A stretch of DNA of 64,000 nt from DATJLY01 sp035532935 (GTDB taxonomy: Bacteria; Pseudomonadota; Alphaproteobacteria; ATCC43930; CGMCC-115725): positions 5,329 to 69,328 of the forward strand of contig DATKQE010000030.1 of assembly GCA_035532935.1 (NCBI GenBank), given 5' to 3'. Shown one piece after another: positions 8,240 to 17,419 of the stretch. The notes beneath the pieces are model-generated. The model was not told the origin of the DNA. It saw only the letters and a list, made by a program, of their open reading frames with translations, and ran no database searches. Each line of letters opens with the position of its first letter. Within the stretch, counting starts at the first letter, position 1. The translations under genes were made by a program, and so were the position numbers.

Positions 8240-9601
8240 ATGCGAGCATTGCAGGCGGCAACGCAGGACGTCACGATGGCGATTGCCGCCAAGAGCGCGG
8301 AGTTGCGTTACGGCGACTTGCCCGCTTCGGTTTGCGACGTGGTGCGGCAATGCGTGCTCGACTGGTTCGCGGTGACGCTCGCCGGCACGCGGGAAGAGCT
8401 GTCGCGCATGGTGGCGGAGGAGGCCGCCGCCGAGGGTGGCGCCGCGGCGGCGACGCTGGTGGGATTGGGCGCGCGGGCGCCGATGCTGCTAGCGGCGTTG
8501 GTCAACGGCACGACCTCGCACGCCCTCGACTATGACGACGTGCATCTCTCCTATGTCGGCCATCCGACCGCGACGCTGCTGCCGGCGCTCTTGGCGCTGG
8601 CCGAGGCGCGAGGGTCCTCGGGCCGCGACATCATCACCGCCTTCGTTGCGGGCTACGAGACCATCTGCCGCATCGGCGTGCTGGTGGCGCCGGGACACTA
8701 TGCGCTGGGATTCCATGCGACCGCGACCATGGGGAGCTTCGGCGCCGCCGCCGCTTGCGCGCGGCTGATGGGGCTCGATCCGGCGCGCACCGCGATGGCG
8801 CTCGGGATCGCCGGGACCCAGGCCGCCGGGCTCAAATCGATGTTCGGCACGATGTGCAAGCCGCTTCACGCCGGCAAAGCCGCGGAGAACGGGCTCATGG
8901 CGGCGCGGCTCGCCGCGCGCGGCTTCACCAGCCGCGCCGACGTGCTCGAATGCGCCCAAGGCTTCGCTGCGACGCACGGGCCGGATTTCCATCCCGAAGC
9001 GGCATTGGCCGATCCGCCGGGCGGATGGTATGTCCGCGGCAATCTCTTCAAGTATCACGCCGCCTGCTATCTCACTCATGCGCCGATCGAGTGCGCGCGC
9101 GACATTGCGGCGCGTCCGGGCTTCGCCGCGAATGCCGTGCGCGAGGCGGTGCTGCATATCGACCGCGGCGCCGACGGCGTGTGCAACATCGCCCTGCCGC
9201 GCAATGGGCTCGAGGCGAAATTCTCCCTGCGCCTGACCGTGGCGATGGCACTCGCCGGGATCGACACGGCGAGCCTCGGCAGCTACAGCGAGGCACACTG
9301 CCACGAGAAGCGGCTGGTGGGGCTGCGCGACAAGCTCAAGATCGTGTTCGAGGACGGATGGCCGAGCTCGCGCGCGACGCTCGCGGTGACGCTCGCCGAC
9401 GGGACGACGCTCGAGGCGCGCCACGATTCCGGCATTGCCGCCGCCGACGTGACAGCGCAGGGACGGCGCATCGCGGCGAAATATTCGAGCCTCGCCGCTC
9501 CGGTTCTGGGCGCGGCGCGGGCGCGGCAACTCGAGGACACGGTGGCGGCGCTCGACGACGCGCCGTCGCTGGAAGCGATGATGGCGCTCGCTTCCGGGTG
9601 A
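8240..9601 (+). CDS. MmgE/PrpD family protein (2-methylcitrate dehydratase-like)
   Basis: 453 residues from ATG 8240, chosen because GGAGGA lies five bases upstream; in-frame ATGs at 8201 and 8222 are possible. It matches the MmgE/PrpD family along its length: CVLDWFAVTLAG near the N-terminus, NGTTSHALDYDDVHL, HPTATLLPALLALAE, then GTMCKPLHAGKAAENGLMAA. Characterised members dehydrate 2-methylcitrate, citrate or aconitate-like acids. This copy stands outside any prp operon, so its substrate is unknown. Followed 21 bases later by a PAS-domain gene on the same strand. Confidence 0.88.
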   Translation: MRALQAATQDVTMAIAAKSAELRYGDLPASVCDVVRQCVLDWFAVTLAGTREELSRMVAEEAAAEGGAAAATLVGLGARAPMLLAALVNGTTSHALDYDDVHLSYVGHPTATLLPALLALAEARGSSGRDIITAFVAGYETICRIGVLVAPGHYALGFHATATMGSFGAAAACARLMGLDPARTAMALGIAGTQAAGLKSMFGTMCKPLHAGKAAENGLMAARLAARGFTSRADVLECAQGFAATHGPDFHPEAALADPPGGWYVRGNLFKYHAACYLTHAPIECARDIAARPGFAANAVREAVLHIDRGADGVCNIALPRNGLEAKFSLRLTVAMALAGIDTASLGSYSEAHCHEKRLVGLRDKLKIVFEDGWPSSRATLAVTLADGTTLEARHDSGIAAADVTAQGRRIAAKYSSLAAPVLGAARARQLEDTVAALDDAPSLEAMMALASG

Positions 9602-9622
9602 AGACGGGAACGAGCTGACGCG

Positions 9623-10126
9623 GTGCCGGCCGATTTTCGCTCCGACCCGCATCTTGCAGCGCTCTTCGACTACTGGGAGTCGAAGCGCGGTGCGCGCGCC
9701 ATGCCGCGGCGCGGCGACGTCGATCCGCTCGACATGCCGGCGTCGCTGCTGCCGCATCTCGAACTGATCGAGTTCCACGAAGGTCGGCTACGCTATCGCC
9801 TCGTCGGCACCGCGATCGTCGATGCGATGGGGCGCGATGCCACGGGCCGGTTTCTCGACCAGGTGCTCGAAGGCGAGCACGGGCGTTTCATCGCGCGCTT
9901 CCTCGGCACCGTGCTGCAATCGGGCCGGCCGGCGTTCGGCTTTTGTCGGCTGCGCTGCGGCTCGGGCGGCGACGTGGGGCTGCAGCGCGTGGTGGTGCCG
10001 CTGGCCGCAAATGCCGGCGAAGTGTACATGATGCTGACCGCGACGGCCCTCGGCGCCGGCCACCGCGGCGCGTCGCCGCCCTTGGCCGCCCGTGACATCG
10101 CCGACGCCGCCATCGAACTGCTGTAG
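9623..10126 (+). CDS. PAS-domain protein (PAS_5 type), no output domain
   Basis: 167 residues starting at GTG 9623. It resembles the alphaproteobacterial PAS_5 family: an N-terminal helix (LAALFDYWESKRGARAMPRR), DPLDMPASLLPHLELIEF, then RLRYRLVGTAIVDAMGRDATG. There is no kinase, cyclase or DNA-binding domain and no signal peptide, so it is a stand-alone cytoplasmic sensor-like protein. Many such proteins occur in rhodospirilla and rhizobia with unknown partners. It may be co-transcribed with the MmgE/PrpD gene 21 bases upstream. Confidence 0.75.
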   Translation: MPADFRSDPHLAALFDYWESKRGARAMPRRGDVDPLDMPASLLPHLELIEFHEGRLRYRLVGTAIVDAMGRDATGRFLDQVLEGEHGRFIARFLGTVLQSGRPAFGFCRLRCGSGGDVGLQRVVVPLAANAGEVYMMLTATALGAGHRGASPPLAARDIADAAIELL

Positions 10127-10168
10127 CCTCAGGCGCGGCGACCGGTTCGGTCCCGGGACGGCCGAGGA

Positions 10169-10678
10169 TCAGATCTTGCGGCTGTCATAGGCCCAGTGCA
10201 GCAGCGCCTGCCGCTGCCGCCGGCGGCAGGACAGATCGCCGGGTGCGCAATGGCGCTCGAGCTGGCGAATGTGGCGGCGCATCGCCTTCCATCGCTTGAT
10301 CTGCCGCGCGTCCTCCTCGGGCATGCGGCGCCCCATGTAGTAGCGGCAGTACCACTGGAACCAGCCGCGCGGATCGTCCGGATGAATCCAGCCTTTGGCG
10401 CGCCAGACCGAGAGCTTCTGGCTCGCATCGACGCCAAAGCAATTGAGCGCGCAATCGCGATGGCCCGGCGACAGCCGAGCGCCCGCGAACCAGTGCTTCG
10501 GGAATTCCCGCCGCGAATCGGTCATGTACTTGCCGCAGAAAATGCCGAGGCGCAGCATTTGCTTGGGCGTGAGCTCGGGCCGGAACGCCGGGTCGAAATT
10601 GCGGCCCATCGCCTGCGTCAGCACGTAGCGATAGTTCTTCTGCATCCTGTCGTTGACGACGACGACCTTGCGCCGCAC
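10169..10678 (-). CDS. Conserved protein of unknown function (VVNDRMQ family)
   Basis: 169 residues, GTG start at 10678, 15 bases after the amidohydrolase stop, so part of that operon. It is a basic, tryptophan- and tyrosine-rich protein with striking blocks: VVVVNDRMQKNYRYVLT at the N-terminus, TPKQMLRLGIFCGKYMTD, WFQWYCRYYMGRRM and a Lys/Arg/His-rich tail. I recognise the pattern as a widespread uncharacterised family but cannot assign a reaction. There is no signal peptide or membrane segment. The dense conserved-looking aromatic motifs suggest an enzyme or nucleic-acid binder; this is only a guess. Confidence 0.75.
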   Translation of the reverse strand: MRRKVVVVNDRMQKNYRYVLTQAMGRNFDPAFRPELTPKQMLRLGIFCGKYMTDSRREFPKHWFAGARLSPGHRDCALNCFGVDASQKLSVWRAKGWIHPDDPRGWFQWYCRYYMGRRMPEEDARQIKRWKAMRRHIRQLERHCAPGDLSCRRRQRQALLHWAYDSRKI

Positions 10679-10693
10679 GTGCCGCCACGCGCC

Positions 10694-11848
10694 TCACCCG
10701 CGCCGCTTTGCCTTTGACTTCGATTTCGCCTTCGCTTTGGGCTTTTCCTTGCGCGCTGGCGCGGGCGCGGATTTGGCGGCGGGGCGCTTGATCTTGAGGA
10801 GGCGCGCAGCATTGCCGCCGAGGATCGCCGCTTGGTCGGCCCCGGCGAGGGCCGCAGTCTCGACGAAGTGCACGGCATGGGGCAGCGCCATGTCGTAGGG
10901 ATAGTCGGTGCCGAGGAGGATGTGGTCGCTGCCCCACTGCTTCGCCAGGTATTCGAGCTGGTGATGGGTGAAGACGATGGTGTCGAAATAGAGCTTCTTC
11001 AGATAGCTCGTCGGCCGCCTGGTGATGACGCGGCGACAATCGGGGCGCGCCTGGTGGCCGTGATCGATGCGGCCGGAATAGGCCGGCAGGTAGCCGCCGC
11101 CATGGGCGACGACGATCTTGAGCCGGGGATAGCGCTCGAGCACGCCGCCGAAGATCAGGTGATGCACGGCGACGGTCGAATCGAGCGGGTTGCCGATGAC
11201 GTTGATGAAGTAGTGGTCGCTGAGGCGCCGCCCGTCGGTGAAGCCGGACGGATGCATGAAGATCAGGATGTCGAGCTCCTGGGCCTTGGCGAAGAACGGG
11301 CGGAAGCGGTCCTCGCTGAGCTCGGCGCCGTCGACGTTGGTGCAGATCTCGACGCCGCGCAGGCCCAGGTCCTTCACCGCGCGCTCGAGCTCGCGCACGG
11401 CGAGCGCTGGCTCCTGCAGCGGCACCGTCGCCAACCCGACGAAGCGGTCGGGATGGTCATGGCAGATCTGGGCGATGTTCTCGTTGATGAGCCGCGCGGT
11501 CTGGTGGGTGAGCTCGGGCTCGGCCCAATAGTAATACTGTCCCGGCGCGGTCGAGATTGCCTGGATGTCGATACCGTTGCGGTCCATGTGGCGGAGCCGC
11601 TTTTCGACCGAGGTGAGGTCGAGATAGATCGTCTCCTGCTGCTTGCGGTTCACCGCGCGTGTCGCCTCGTTGGAGAAGATCATCGCGTTCTCGACCGGCT
11701 GCCGGTCCGAGGTCTTGATGAGCGCGGCCGCCTCGGGCGTCTCGACGTGGCAGTGGATGTCGACGGTGAAGTGCCGCCGCGGGCCGCTCTCGCGGCGGAC
11801 GGCGATGGGCGCGCTGCGTGCCGCCAACGGCCTGCAAGAAAACAGCAT
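10694..11848 (-). CDS. Amidohydrolase, ACMSD-like (amidohydrolase_2 family)
   Basis: 384 residues; AAAGGAT lies just before ATG 11848. It is a metal-dependent TIM-barrel amidohydrolase: FTVDIHCHVETPEA gives the HxH metal motif, IFMHPSG a third His, VVAHGGGYLPAY a fourth, and LLGTDYPYDM the conserved Asp. This order matches aminocarboxymuconate-semialdehyde decarboxylase and related non-oxidative decarboxylases. The C-terminus carries an unusual Lys/Ala/Pro-rich tail of about 35 residues, outside the barrel. It lies 16 bases downstream of livF at the end of a liv operon, suggesting it acts on a compound imported by that transporter. Confidence 0.85.
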   Translation of the reverse strand: MLFSCRPLAARSAPIAVRRESGPRRHFTVDIHCHVETPEAAALIKTSDRQPVENAMIFSNEATRAVNRKQQETIYLDLTSVEKRLRHMDRNGIDIQAISTAPGQYYYWAEPELTHQTARLINENIAQICHDHPDRFVGLATVPLQEPALAVRELERAVKDLGLRGVEICTNVDGAELSEDRFRPFFAKAQELDILIFMHPSGFTDGRRLSDHYFINVIGNPLDSTVAVHHLIFGGVLERYPRLKIVVAHGGGYLPAYSGRIDHGHQARPDCRRVITRRPTSYLKKLYFDTIVFTHHQLEYLAKQWGSDHILLGTDYPYDMALPHAVHFVETAALAGADQAAILGGNAARLLKIKRPAAKSAPAPARKEKPKAKAKSKSKAKRRG

Positions 11849-11864
11849 GATCCTTTCCCCCGAT

Positions 11865-12581
11865 TCAGTAGATGCCCAGATGCTGGCCGAGATCGTCGCG
11901 GACGCGTATTTCTTCGACGGTGCCCGCGGCCGCGACCAGCCCGTTGTTGAGGATGACGATGTCGTCGGCGACGGTGAAGGCGAGCTTGACGTTCTGCTCG
12001 ACCAGCACGATCGACAGCCCCTCCTCCTTGAGCCGGCGGATGGTGGCCATCACCTCGGCGACGATCTGTGGCGCCAGCCCCTCCGAGGGCTCGTCCATCA
12101 GCAGCACGCGCGGATTCGACACGAGCGCGCGGCCGATGGCAAGCATTTGCTGCTCGCCGCCGGAGAGATATCCCGCCACCTGGCTCTGGCGCTCGCCGAG
12201 CCGCGGGAAGGTCTCGGCGACACGCTCGATCGTCCATCGCGCCGCGCCGCCGCCGGCGGGCGGGCGCGCCGCCACGAGCAGGTTCTCGCGCACGGTAAGG
12301 CTGCGGAAGATGCGCCGTCCCTGCGGCACGAGCGCGACGCCCGCCATGGCGATGTCCTCGGGCGGGCGCCGCGTCACCGGCATGCCATAGACCTCGACCG
12401 CGCCGCGCCGCGCGGGGACCACGCCCATCGTCACATTCATGCAGGTCGTCTTGCCGGCGCCGTTGCGGCCGAGCAGCCCCAGGAGCCGCCCTTCGCCGAG
12501 GCGGAAGCTCACGCCGTGCAGCACATGGCTGTCGCCGTAGAAGGCGTGGATGTCGGCAAGCGCAAGGGCGTCACGCGCCAA
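11865..12581 (-). CDS. livF: LivF-type ABC transporter ATPase
   Basis: 238 residues. The Walker A motif is GRNGAGKTTCMN, the signature is GYLSGGEQQMLAIGRAL and Walker B is VLLMDEPSEGLAP. This is the typical LivF subset of the branched-chain amino-acid (HAAT) family. It overlaps the end of livG by 11 bases and is followed by the amidohydrolase. With LivG it powers the LivH-LivM permease. In catabolic operons HAAT systems often import aromatic or amide compounds rather than leucine, so the substrate is open. Confidence 0.92.
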   Translation of the reverse strand: MARDALALADIHAFYGDSHVLHGVSFRLGEGRLLGLLGRNGAGKTTCMNVTMGVVPARRGAVEVYGMPVTRRPPEDIAMAGVALVPQGRRIFRSLTVRENLLVAARPPAGGGAARWTIERVAETFPRLGERQSQVAGYLSGGEQQMLAIGRALVSNPRVLLMDEPSEGLAPQIVAEVMATIRRLKEEGLSIVLVEQNVKLAFTVADDIVILNNGLVAAAGTVEEIRVRDDLGQHLGIY

Positions 12582-13308
12582 GGTAGATCTCCGCGACGCG
12601 CGGGTCGGCCACGACCTCGGCGCGATTGCCCTCGACTACCATCCGGCCGAAATGCATCACCGTGATGCGCTCGGCGAAATCGAGCGCCACGTCCATGTCG
12701 TGCTCGATCATCACGATCGTCACGTCGCGCGGAATGGCATTGATGAGGGCGAGCACGTCGCGGCGCTCCTCGCTCGAAAGCCCGGCGAACGGCTCGTCGA
12801 GCAGCAGCACCTTGGGACCTTGCGCCAGCGCCATCGCGATCTCGACGCGGCGGCGCTCGCCATAGGATGTCTCGGCCAGCGGCCGGTGAGCGAGATGCTT
12901 CAGCCCGACGCGCTCGAGCGCCGCTTCCGCGCGCTGCGCCAGCGCCCGCTTGCGCGCCAGCAGCACGACCGGATTCCAGCGCAGCGGATCGATCCCCATG
13001 AGCGACAACAGGACGTTGTGGAGGAGCGTGTCGCGCGCGAACAGGGTGATGATCTGAAAGGTGCGGGCGAGGCCGAGATGGGCGCGCGCGCGGCTCGGCA
13101 GGCGCGTGAGCTCGCGCCCGAACAGCGCGATCGACCCGGCATCGGGCGCAAGCTCGCCGGCGATGAGGTTGAAGAGCGTCGTCTTGCCGGCGCCGTTGGG
13201 TCCGATGATGAGCCGTCGTTCGCCGGGCGCCACCTCGATCGACAGCCCGTCGGTGACGCGCAGCCCGCCAAACGACTTATCGAGGTCGCGCACCGCCAGC
13301 GCGGTCAT
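12571..13308 (-). CDS. livG: LivG-type ABC transporter ATPase
   Basis: 245 residues from ATG 13308, overlapping livM by four bases (ATGA). Walker A is GPNGAGKTTLFNLIAGEL and Walker B is VLLLDEPFAGLSSEE. The signature loop is TSYGERRRVEIAMAL, the usual degenerate form of the LivG group. The LivG-specific LARTFQIITLFARDTLLHNV and VMIEHDMDVALDFA (H-loop) are present. It pairs with LivF. An upstream extension of the same frame into livM is an artefact of high GC and is not used. Confidence 0.92.
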   Translation of the reverse strand: MTALAVRDLDKSFGGLRVTDGLSIEVAPGERRLIIGPNGAGKTTLFNLIAGELAPDAGSIALFGRELTRLPSRARAHLGLARTFQIITLFARDTLLHNVLLSLMGIDPLRWNPVVLLARKRALAQRAEAALERVGLKHLAHRPLAETSYGERRRVEIAMALAQGPKVLLLDEPFAGLSSEERRDVLALINAIPRDVTIVMIEHDMDVALDFAERITVMHFGRMVVEGNRAEVVADPRVAEIYLGA

Positions 13309-14282
13309 GGCTCGCCTCGCGCCGCCGTCCGCGCCGGCCGGGCGCGCAGGCTGCGCAGCGCCCAGCGCACCAGCCGCGCCGAGCCCGGCACCAAGCCCTC
13401 GGGCATGAACAGGACGATGCCGACGAAGATCGCGCCCAGAAGCAGGTTCCAGCGCGCGACATAGGCGCTCGCCACGCTTTTCACGACGACGACCAGCGCC
13501 GCCCCCGCGATCGGCCCGAACAGCGTGCCCGACCCGCCCGAGATCACCATCAGCAGCACCTCGGCCGAGCCGGCGAGCGAGATCGCCTCGGGGCTGATGA
13601 ACTGGTTGTAATAGAGGAAGAGCAGCCCAGCGACACCGCTGACGAGGCCCGAGAACAGACAGGCATAGAACCGGATCAGCCAGACGTGATAGCCGAGTGC
13701 CGTCATCCGCCGCGGCTGGTCGCGCGTGCCGCAGAGGCTCGCGCCGAAGGGCGAACGCACGAACACCGCTACCGCCGCGAGCGTCAGCAGAAACACGGCG
13801 AGGGTCGCGTAATAAAACGGGATGGCGCCGTCCAGACTGATGCCGAAGGGCGCCGGCCGCGCGGTGACGTTGATGCCGTTGTCGCCGTTGGTGACGCTGA
13901 GCCAGCGATAGGCGAGACCCCACAGGATCTGGCCGAGCGCGAGCGTGATCATGATGAAGCCGATCCCGGACGCGCGCAACGCCAGGCCCGCGAACGCCGC
14001 CGTGCCCACGAGCGTGACCACCAGGCCGCCCGCCGCCGCCGCCGCCTGGCCCCAGCCATGCGCCAGCATCACCGCCGCGCCATAGCAGGCGAGGCCGAAC
14101 AACCCGGCATGGCCCAGCGACACCAGCCCCGCATACCCTACCAGCACATTGAGGCCGAGCGCGAACACCGCCGCGATGATGATCTGGCTCGCGACGTTGA
14201 CGTAATAGGTGCCGCCGATCCAGCGCGGCAGGCTCAACGCCAGCGCCAGCCCGATGATCGCGGCGAGCACGCGCGTCTTCAC
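13305..14282 (-). CDS. livM: LivM-type branched-chain ABC permease
   Basis: 325 residues with about eight to ten hydrophobic segments. LNVLVGYAGLVSLGHAGLFGLACYGA is the family hallmark, in pieces NVLVGYAGLVSLGHAG and LFGLACYGA. GTRDQPRRMTALGYHVWLIRF corresponds to the EAA-like loop contacting the ATPase, and VMVISGG-like LLMVISGGSGTLFGPIAGA lies near the C-terminus. It forms the inner-membrane channel with LivH. The start overlaps livH by four bases and the stop overlaps livG by four bases. Confidence 0.91.
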   Translation of the reverse strand: MKTRVLAAIIGLALALSLPRWIGGTYYVNVASQIIIAAVFALGLNVLVGYAGLVSLGHAGLFGLACYGAAVMLAHGWGQAAAAAGGLVVTLVGTAAFAGLALRASGIGFIMITLALGQILWGLAYRWLSVTNGDNGINVTARPAPFGISLDGAIPFYYATLAVFLLTLAAVAVFVRSPFGASLCGTRDQPRRMTALGYHVWLIRFYACLFSGLVSGVAGLLFLYYNQFISPEAISLAGSAEVLLMVISGGSGTLFGPIAGAALVVVVKSVASAYVARWNLLLGAIFVGIVLFMPEGLVPGSARLVRWALRSLRARPARTAARGEP

Positions 14283-15142
14283 GGCGCCCGCCTGCCGAAG
14301 AATCCTTGCGGCCGCAGCGCCAGCACCAGCACCATCGGCAGGAACAGCACGAAATAGGCCAGCTCCGGCAACAGCGCCTGGCCGAAATTGTAGAGCACGC
14401 CGACGACCAGGCTGCCGGCAAGCGAACCGAGGAGACTCCCGGTCCCGCCGAGGATCACCACGACCAGGGCGAGCGGCAGCATGTCGGTGTCGAGCCCGGG
14501 ATAGACCGAAAGGATCGGGGCGCCGATCATGCCGGCGAAGCCGGCGAGCCCGGCGCCGAGCGCGAACACGATGGTGAAGAGCCGCGAGACGCGAATCCCG
14601 ACCATGCGTGCCATCACCGGATCATCGACCCCGGCGCGGATCATCGCACCAAGCCGCGTGCGGTCGAGCAGCAGCCACAGCGCTACCGCGACGACGAGCG
14701 CGATGACGATGATGGCGAGGCGGTAGATCGGGAACGCCATGCCCAGAATGTGCGTGGTGCCGGTGAGGCCCGCGGGCGTCGCCACCGAGATCGGATCGCC
14801 GGTCCATTCCATGAGGCAGAGATCGGCGACCATGAACGATATGCCGAGCGTGACCAGCACCTGAGCCAGCTCGTTGCCGGCAAGCCGGCGCAGCACCAGC
14901 CGCTCGATCACGCCGCCGATCACGGCCATCAGCACGCCGGCCGCCAACGCCGAGAGCCAGAAATCGACTTTGTACCAGAGAAAGAAGCTCGCGCCGAAAT
15001 AGGCGCCCAGCATGAACATCGAGCCGTGCGTCAGGTTGGGAATGCGCATCAGCCCGAAGATGAGCGAGAACCCCGCCGACAGCAGGAACAAGAGCCCACC
15101 CAGCGTAATGCTGTTGATCGTCAGCAGCAGCCACAGATTCAT
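14279..15142 (-). CDS. livH: LivH-type branched-chain ABC permease
   Basis: 287 residues, strongly hydrophobic. GGLLFLLSAGFSLIFGLMRI followed by PNLTHGSMFMLGAYFG is diagnostic of LivH. The cytoplasmic loop GAMIRAGVDDPVMARMVGI and the C-terminal VILGGTGSLLGSLAGSLVVG are typical. It starts 87 bases after the binding-protein stop, the largest gap within the operon. Partner of LivM. Confidence 0.92.
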   Translation of the reverse strand: MNLWLLLTINSITLGGLLFLLSAGFSLIFGLMRIPNLTHGSMFMLGAYFGASFFLWYKVDFWLSALAAGVLMAVIGGVIERLVLRRLAGNELAQVLVTLGISFMVADLCLMEWTGDPISVATPAGLTGTTHILGMAFPIYRLAIIVIALVVAVALWLLLDRTRLGAMIRAGVDDPVMARMVGIRVSRLFTIVFALGAGLAGFAGMIGAPILSVYPGLDTDMLPLALVVVILGGTGSLLGSLAGSLVVGVLYNFGQALLPELAYFVLFLPMVLVLALRPQGFFGRRAP

Positions 15143-15229
15143 CGCACCGTGCCTCTCGCCGCCCGTTCCGCGGCCGCGGGCGGGACGGGAGCGAGGAGCC
15201 TCATGCCGGTCGTGCCGAGCCGATCACGA

Positions 15230-16468
15230 TTATGACTTGAGCGGCGGATAGTCGCGCGAATAGACCGGTTGCTCGAGGAACCATTTCTCCGGGAAGGTCC
15301 AGAACTGGCTCACGTTGTGATAGGTCTTGATGGTGTGATTGAACAGCTTGCCGTTCTTCTTCTCGGCGCGGCGGATGAAGATGTCGCCGACGACGTTGCC
15401 AAAATGGTCGAAGCGGACCGGTCCGCGCAGCGTGTCCTTCAGATCGACGCTGCGCAGCGCCTTGATCAGCGCCTCCTTGTTGTCGGTCTTGCCGCCGGTC
15501 TTCTCGAGCCCGGCCTCGATGACCTGGCCGTTGAGCCAAAGCAGCGCCGAATACTGCCCCACAAGGACGTGGTACTCCTTGGTCATCGCCGCGATGAACC
15601 GCTCGTTGGCTTCGTTCTGGAGATCCGCGGTGTAGGGCGCGGCGCTGACCAACCCGATCACCTCGTCGCCGAAGCTGTTCATGAGAAAGTCATCGCACCC
15701 GGCTTCGCCGGCGAGCACCGGATATTTGAGCCCCTGGTCGGCGTATTGCTTCATGAACTTGACGGGGTTCGAGCCGGCGAATCCCTGGACGACCGCGTCG
15801 ACCCCGCTGATCTGGGCGAGATAGGGCGTGTAATCGGCGGTGACGAGCGGCGGCCACAATTTCTTCAGGACCCGCCCGCCTTCATCCTCGAACACGCGCT
15901 GGAACCCGCCCATCTGCTCGTAACCGAAGGCGAAGTCCTCGGAAATGGTGATGACCTTCTTGTACTTCAGCTCCTTCGCCGCGAAGTCGGCCAAGGGCTG
16001 CATCGCCTGCGCCGCGGTCGCCGAGGCGCGAATGAAATAGGGGTTGGGCTTGCGCTGGGTCATGTCCTCGGCGGCGGCGAGGCTCAGCACCGGGATCTTG
16101 TGCGCCGCCGTGTAGCTCGAAATGGCCAGCAGTTCGAACGCCGCGAGCGGCCCGGTGATGATATCGACCTGATCGCGCTCGATCAGCTCCTGGGCCTTGG
16201 TCTTGGCGCCGGCGGGATTGCCGCCGGTATCGGCGACGATGAGATCGACCTTGCGGCCGGCGAGGGTGAAGTTCTTGCTCTTGAGGAACGACGTCAGGCC
16301 CTGTTCCATCTGGATGCCGCCGGCGGCGAGCGGACCCGTCTTCACCGTCAGGAGCCCCAGTTTGAGCGGCGCGGATTGCGCGAACGACACCTGCAGCGGC
16401 AGCGATGCGGCGCCAGCGGCCGCCACCGTCCCCGCCATGAATCCGCGACGGCTGATGGATTTGCGCAT
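15230..16468 (-). CDS. LivK-type periplasmic substrate-binding protein
   Basis: 412 residues from ATG 16468, set by the strong site GGGAGGAACG in front of it. It has a twin-arginine signal (SRRGFMAGTVAAAGAASLPL, cleavage near SFAQS). The mature protein is a type I periplasmic binding fold: LKLGLLTVKTGPLAAGGIQM, VDIITGPLAAFELLAIS, NPYFIRASATAAQAMQPL, ITISEDFAFGYEQMGGFQRV. It delivers solute to the LivHMGF transporter just downstream. The resemblance is to amide/aromatic-acid binding members rather than true leucine-binding proteins, which is an impression only. A decayed copy lies immediately upstream. Confidence 0.9.
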   Translation of the reverse strand: MRKSISRRGFMAGTVAAAGAASLPLQVSFAQSAPLKLGLLTVKTGPLAAGGIQMEQGLTSFLKSKNFTLAGRKVDLIVADTGGNPAGAKTKAQELIERDQVDIITGPLAAFELLAISSYTAAHKIPVLSLAAAEDMTQRKPNPYFIRASATAAQAMQPLADFAAKELKYKKVITISEDFAFGYEQMGGFQRVFEDEGGRVLKKLWPPLVTADYTPYLAQISGVDAVVQGFAGSNPVKFMKQYADQGLKYPVLAGEAGCDDFLMNSFGDEVIGLVSAAPYTADLQNEANERFIAAMTKEYHVLVGQYSALLWLNGQVIEAGLEKTGGKTDNKEALIKALRSVDLKDTLRGPVRFDHFGNVVGDIFIRRAEKKNGKLFNHTIKTYHNVSQFWTFPEKWFLEQPVYSRDYPPLKS

Positions 16469-16573
16469 TCGTTCCTCCCTGATTGGGCCGCCAACCGACG
16501 GCATCGCTATTGCCTCACCTTAAGCACAACCGTCTGCGGTCGCCAACCCTTCTTGACCGGGCGCGCCCTCTGC

Positions 16574-17307
16574 CTAGGATTTGAGCGGCGGGTAATCGCG
16601 CGAATAGACCGGCTGTGCCAGGAACCATTTCTCGTCGTAGGTCCAGAACTGGCTCACGTCGTGATAGGTCTTGATGGTGCGGTCGACGAGATGGCCATTC
16701 GCCTTGACGACGCGGCCGCCCGGGTCCTCGAACACCCGGTGAAATCCGCCCATCTGCTCGTAGCCGAAGGCGAAATCCTCGGAGATCGTGATCACCCGCT
16801 TCAGCTTCAGCTCCTTGGCGGCGTAGTCGGCCAAGGGCTGCATCGCCTGCGAGGAGGTGCCCGAGGCGCGGATGAAATAGGGGTTGGGGCGGCGCTGGGT
16901 GATGTCGTCGGCGGCGGCGAGACCCAAGGTTGGAATCTTGTGCTGGGCGATGTATTCCGTGATCGCCAGCAGCTCGAACGCCGCGAGCGGCCCGGTGACG
17001 ATGTCGACATTGTCGCGCTCGACGAGCTCCTGGATCGTCGTCTTGGCCCCGGCCGGGCTTCCGCCCGATGGGCGACGATGAGACCGATCTTGCGCCCGGC
17101 GAGCGTGAAGTTCTTGTCTTTGAGAAAGGCGGTGATCCCTTGTTCCATTTGGATGCCGCCTGCCGCGAGCGGGCCGGTCTTGGCCGTCAACAGGCCGATC
17201 TTGAGCGGCGCGCTCTGCGCGAACGCCGCGCCCAACGGAAATGATGCCGCCCCTGCGGCGGCGGCCGCTCCCGCCAGGAACGCGCGCCGATCGACGGATT
17301 TGCGCAT
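16574..17307 (-). pseudogene. Decayed second livK-type binding-protein gene
   Basis: It begins with ATG 17307 and a Tat signal (VDRRAFLAGAAAAAGAASFP), and matches the intact neighbour almost residue for residue. Two lesions are visible. Near 17065-17078, where the neighbour reads IVADTGGNPAGAK, one base is missing and the frame shifts. Later, after FEDPGGRVVK, it jumps directly to the equivalent of NGKLFNHTIKTYH, losing about 168 codons (about 504 bases) including much of the second lobe. The C-terminus SQFWTYDEKWFLAQPVYSRD is intact and matches the paralogue. It is a tandem duplicate that has lost function. Confidence 0.9.
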
Positions 17308-17419
17308 GGGTGCCTCCCCATTCGTGCGGCTTGAGGCGCCGCCTCGCAGTTGTTGTTGGAGCATAAACGCAATCGCACGCCGTGCCAACGGCGCCGGCAT
17401 CAACAGGGATCGGCCGGGT

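Noticed and set aside
12571..14421. Possible fusion of a 300-residue Arg-rich domain to LivG
   Set aside because: The extra part is merely the livM region read in the wrong frame. LivG starts at the ATGA overlap with livM.
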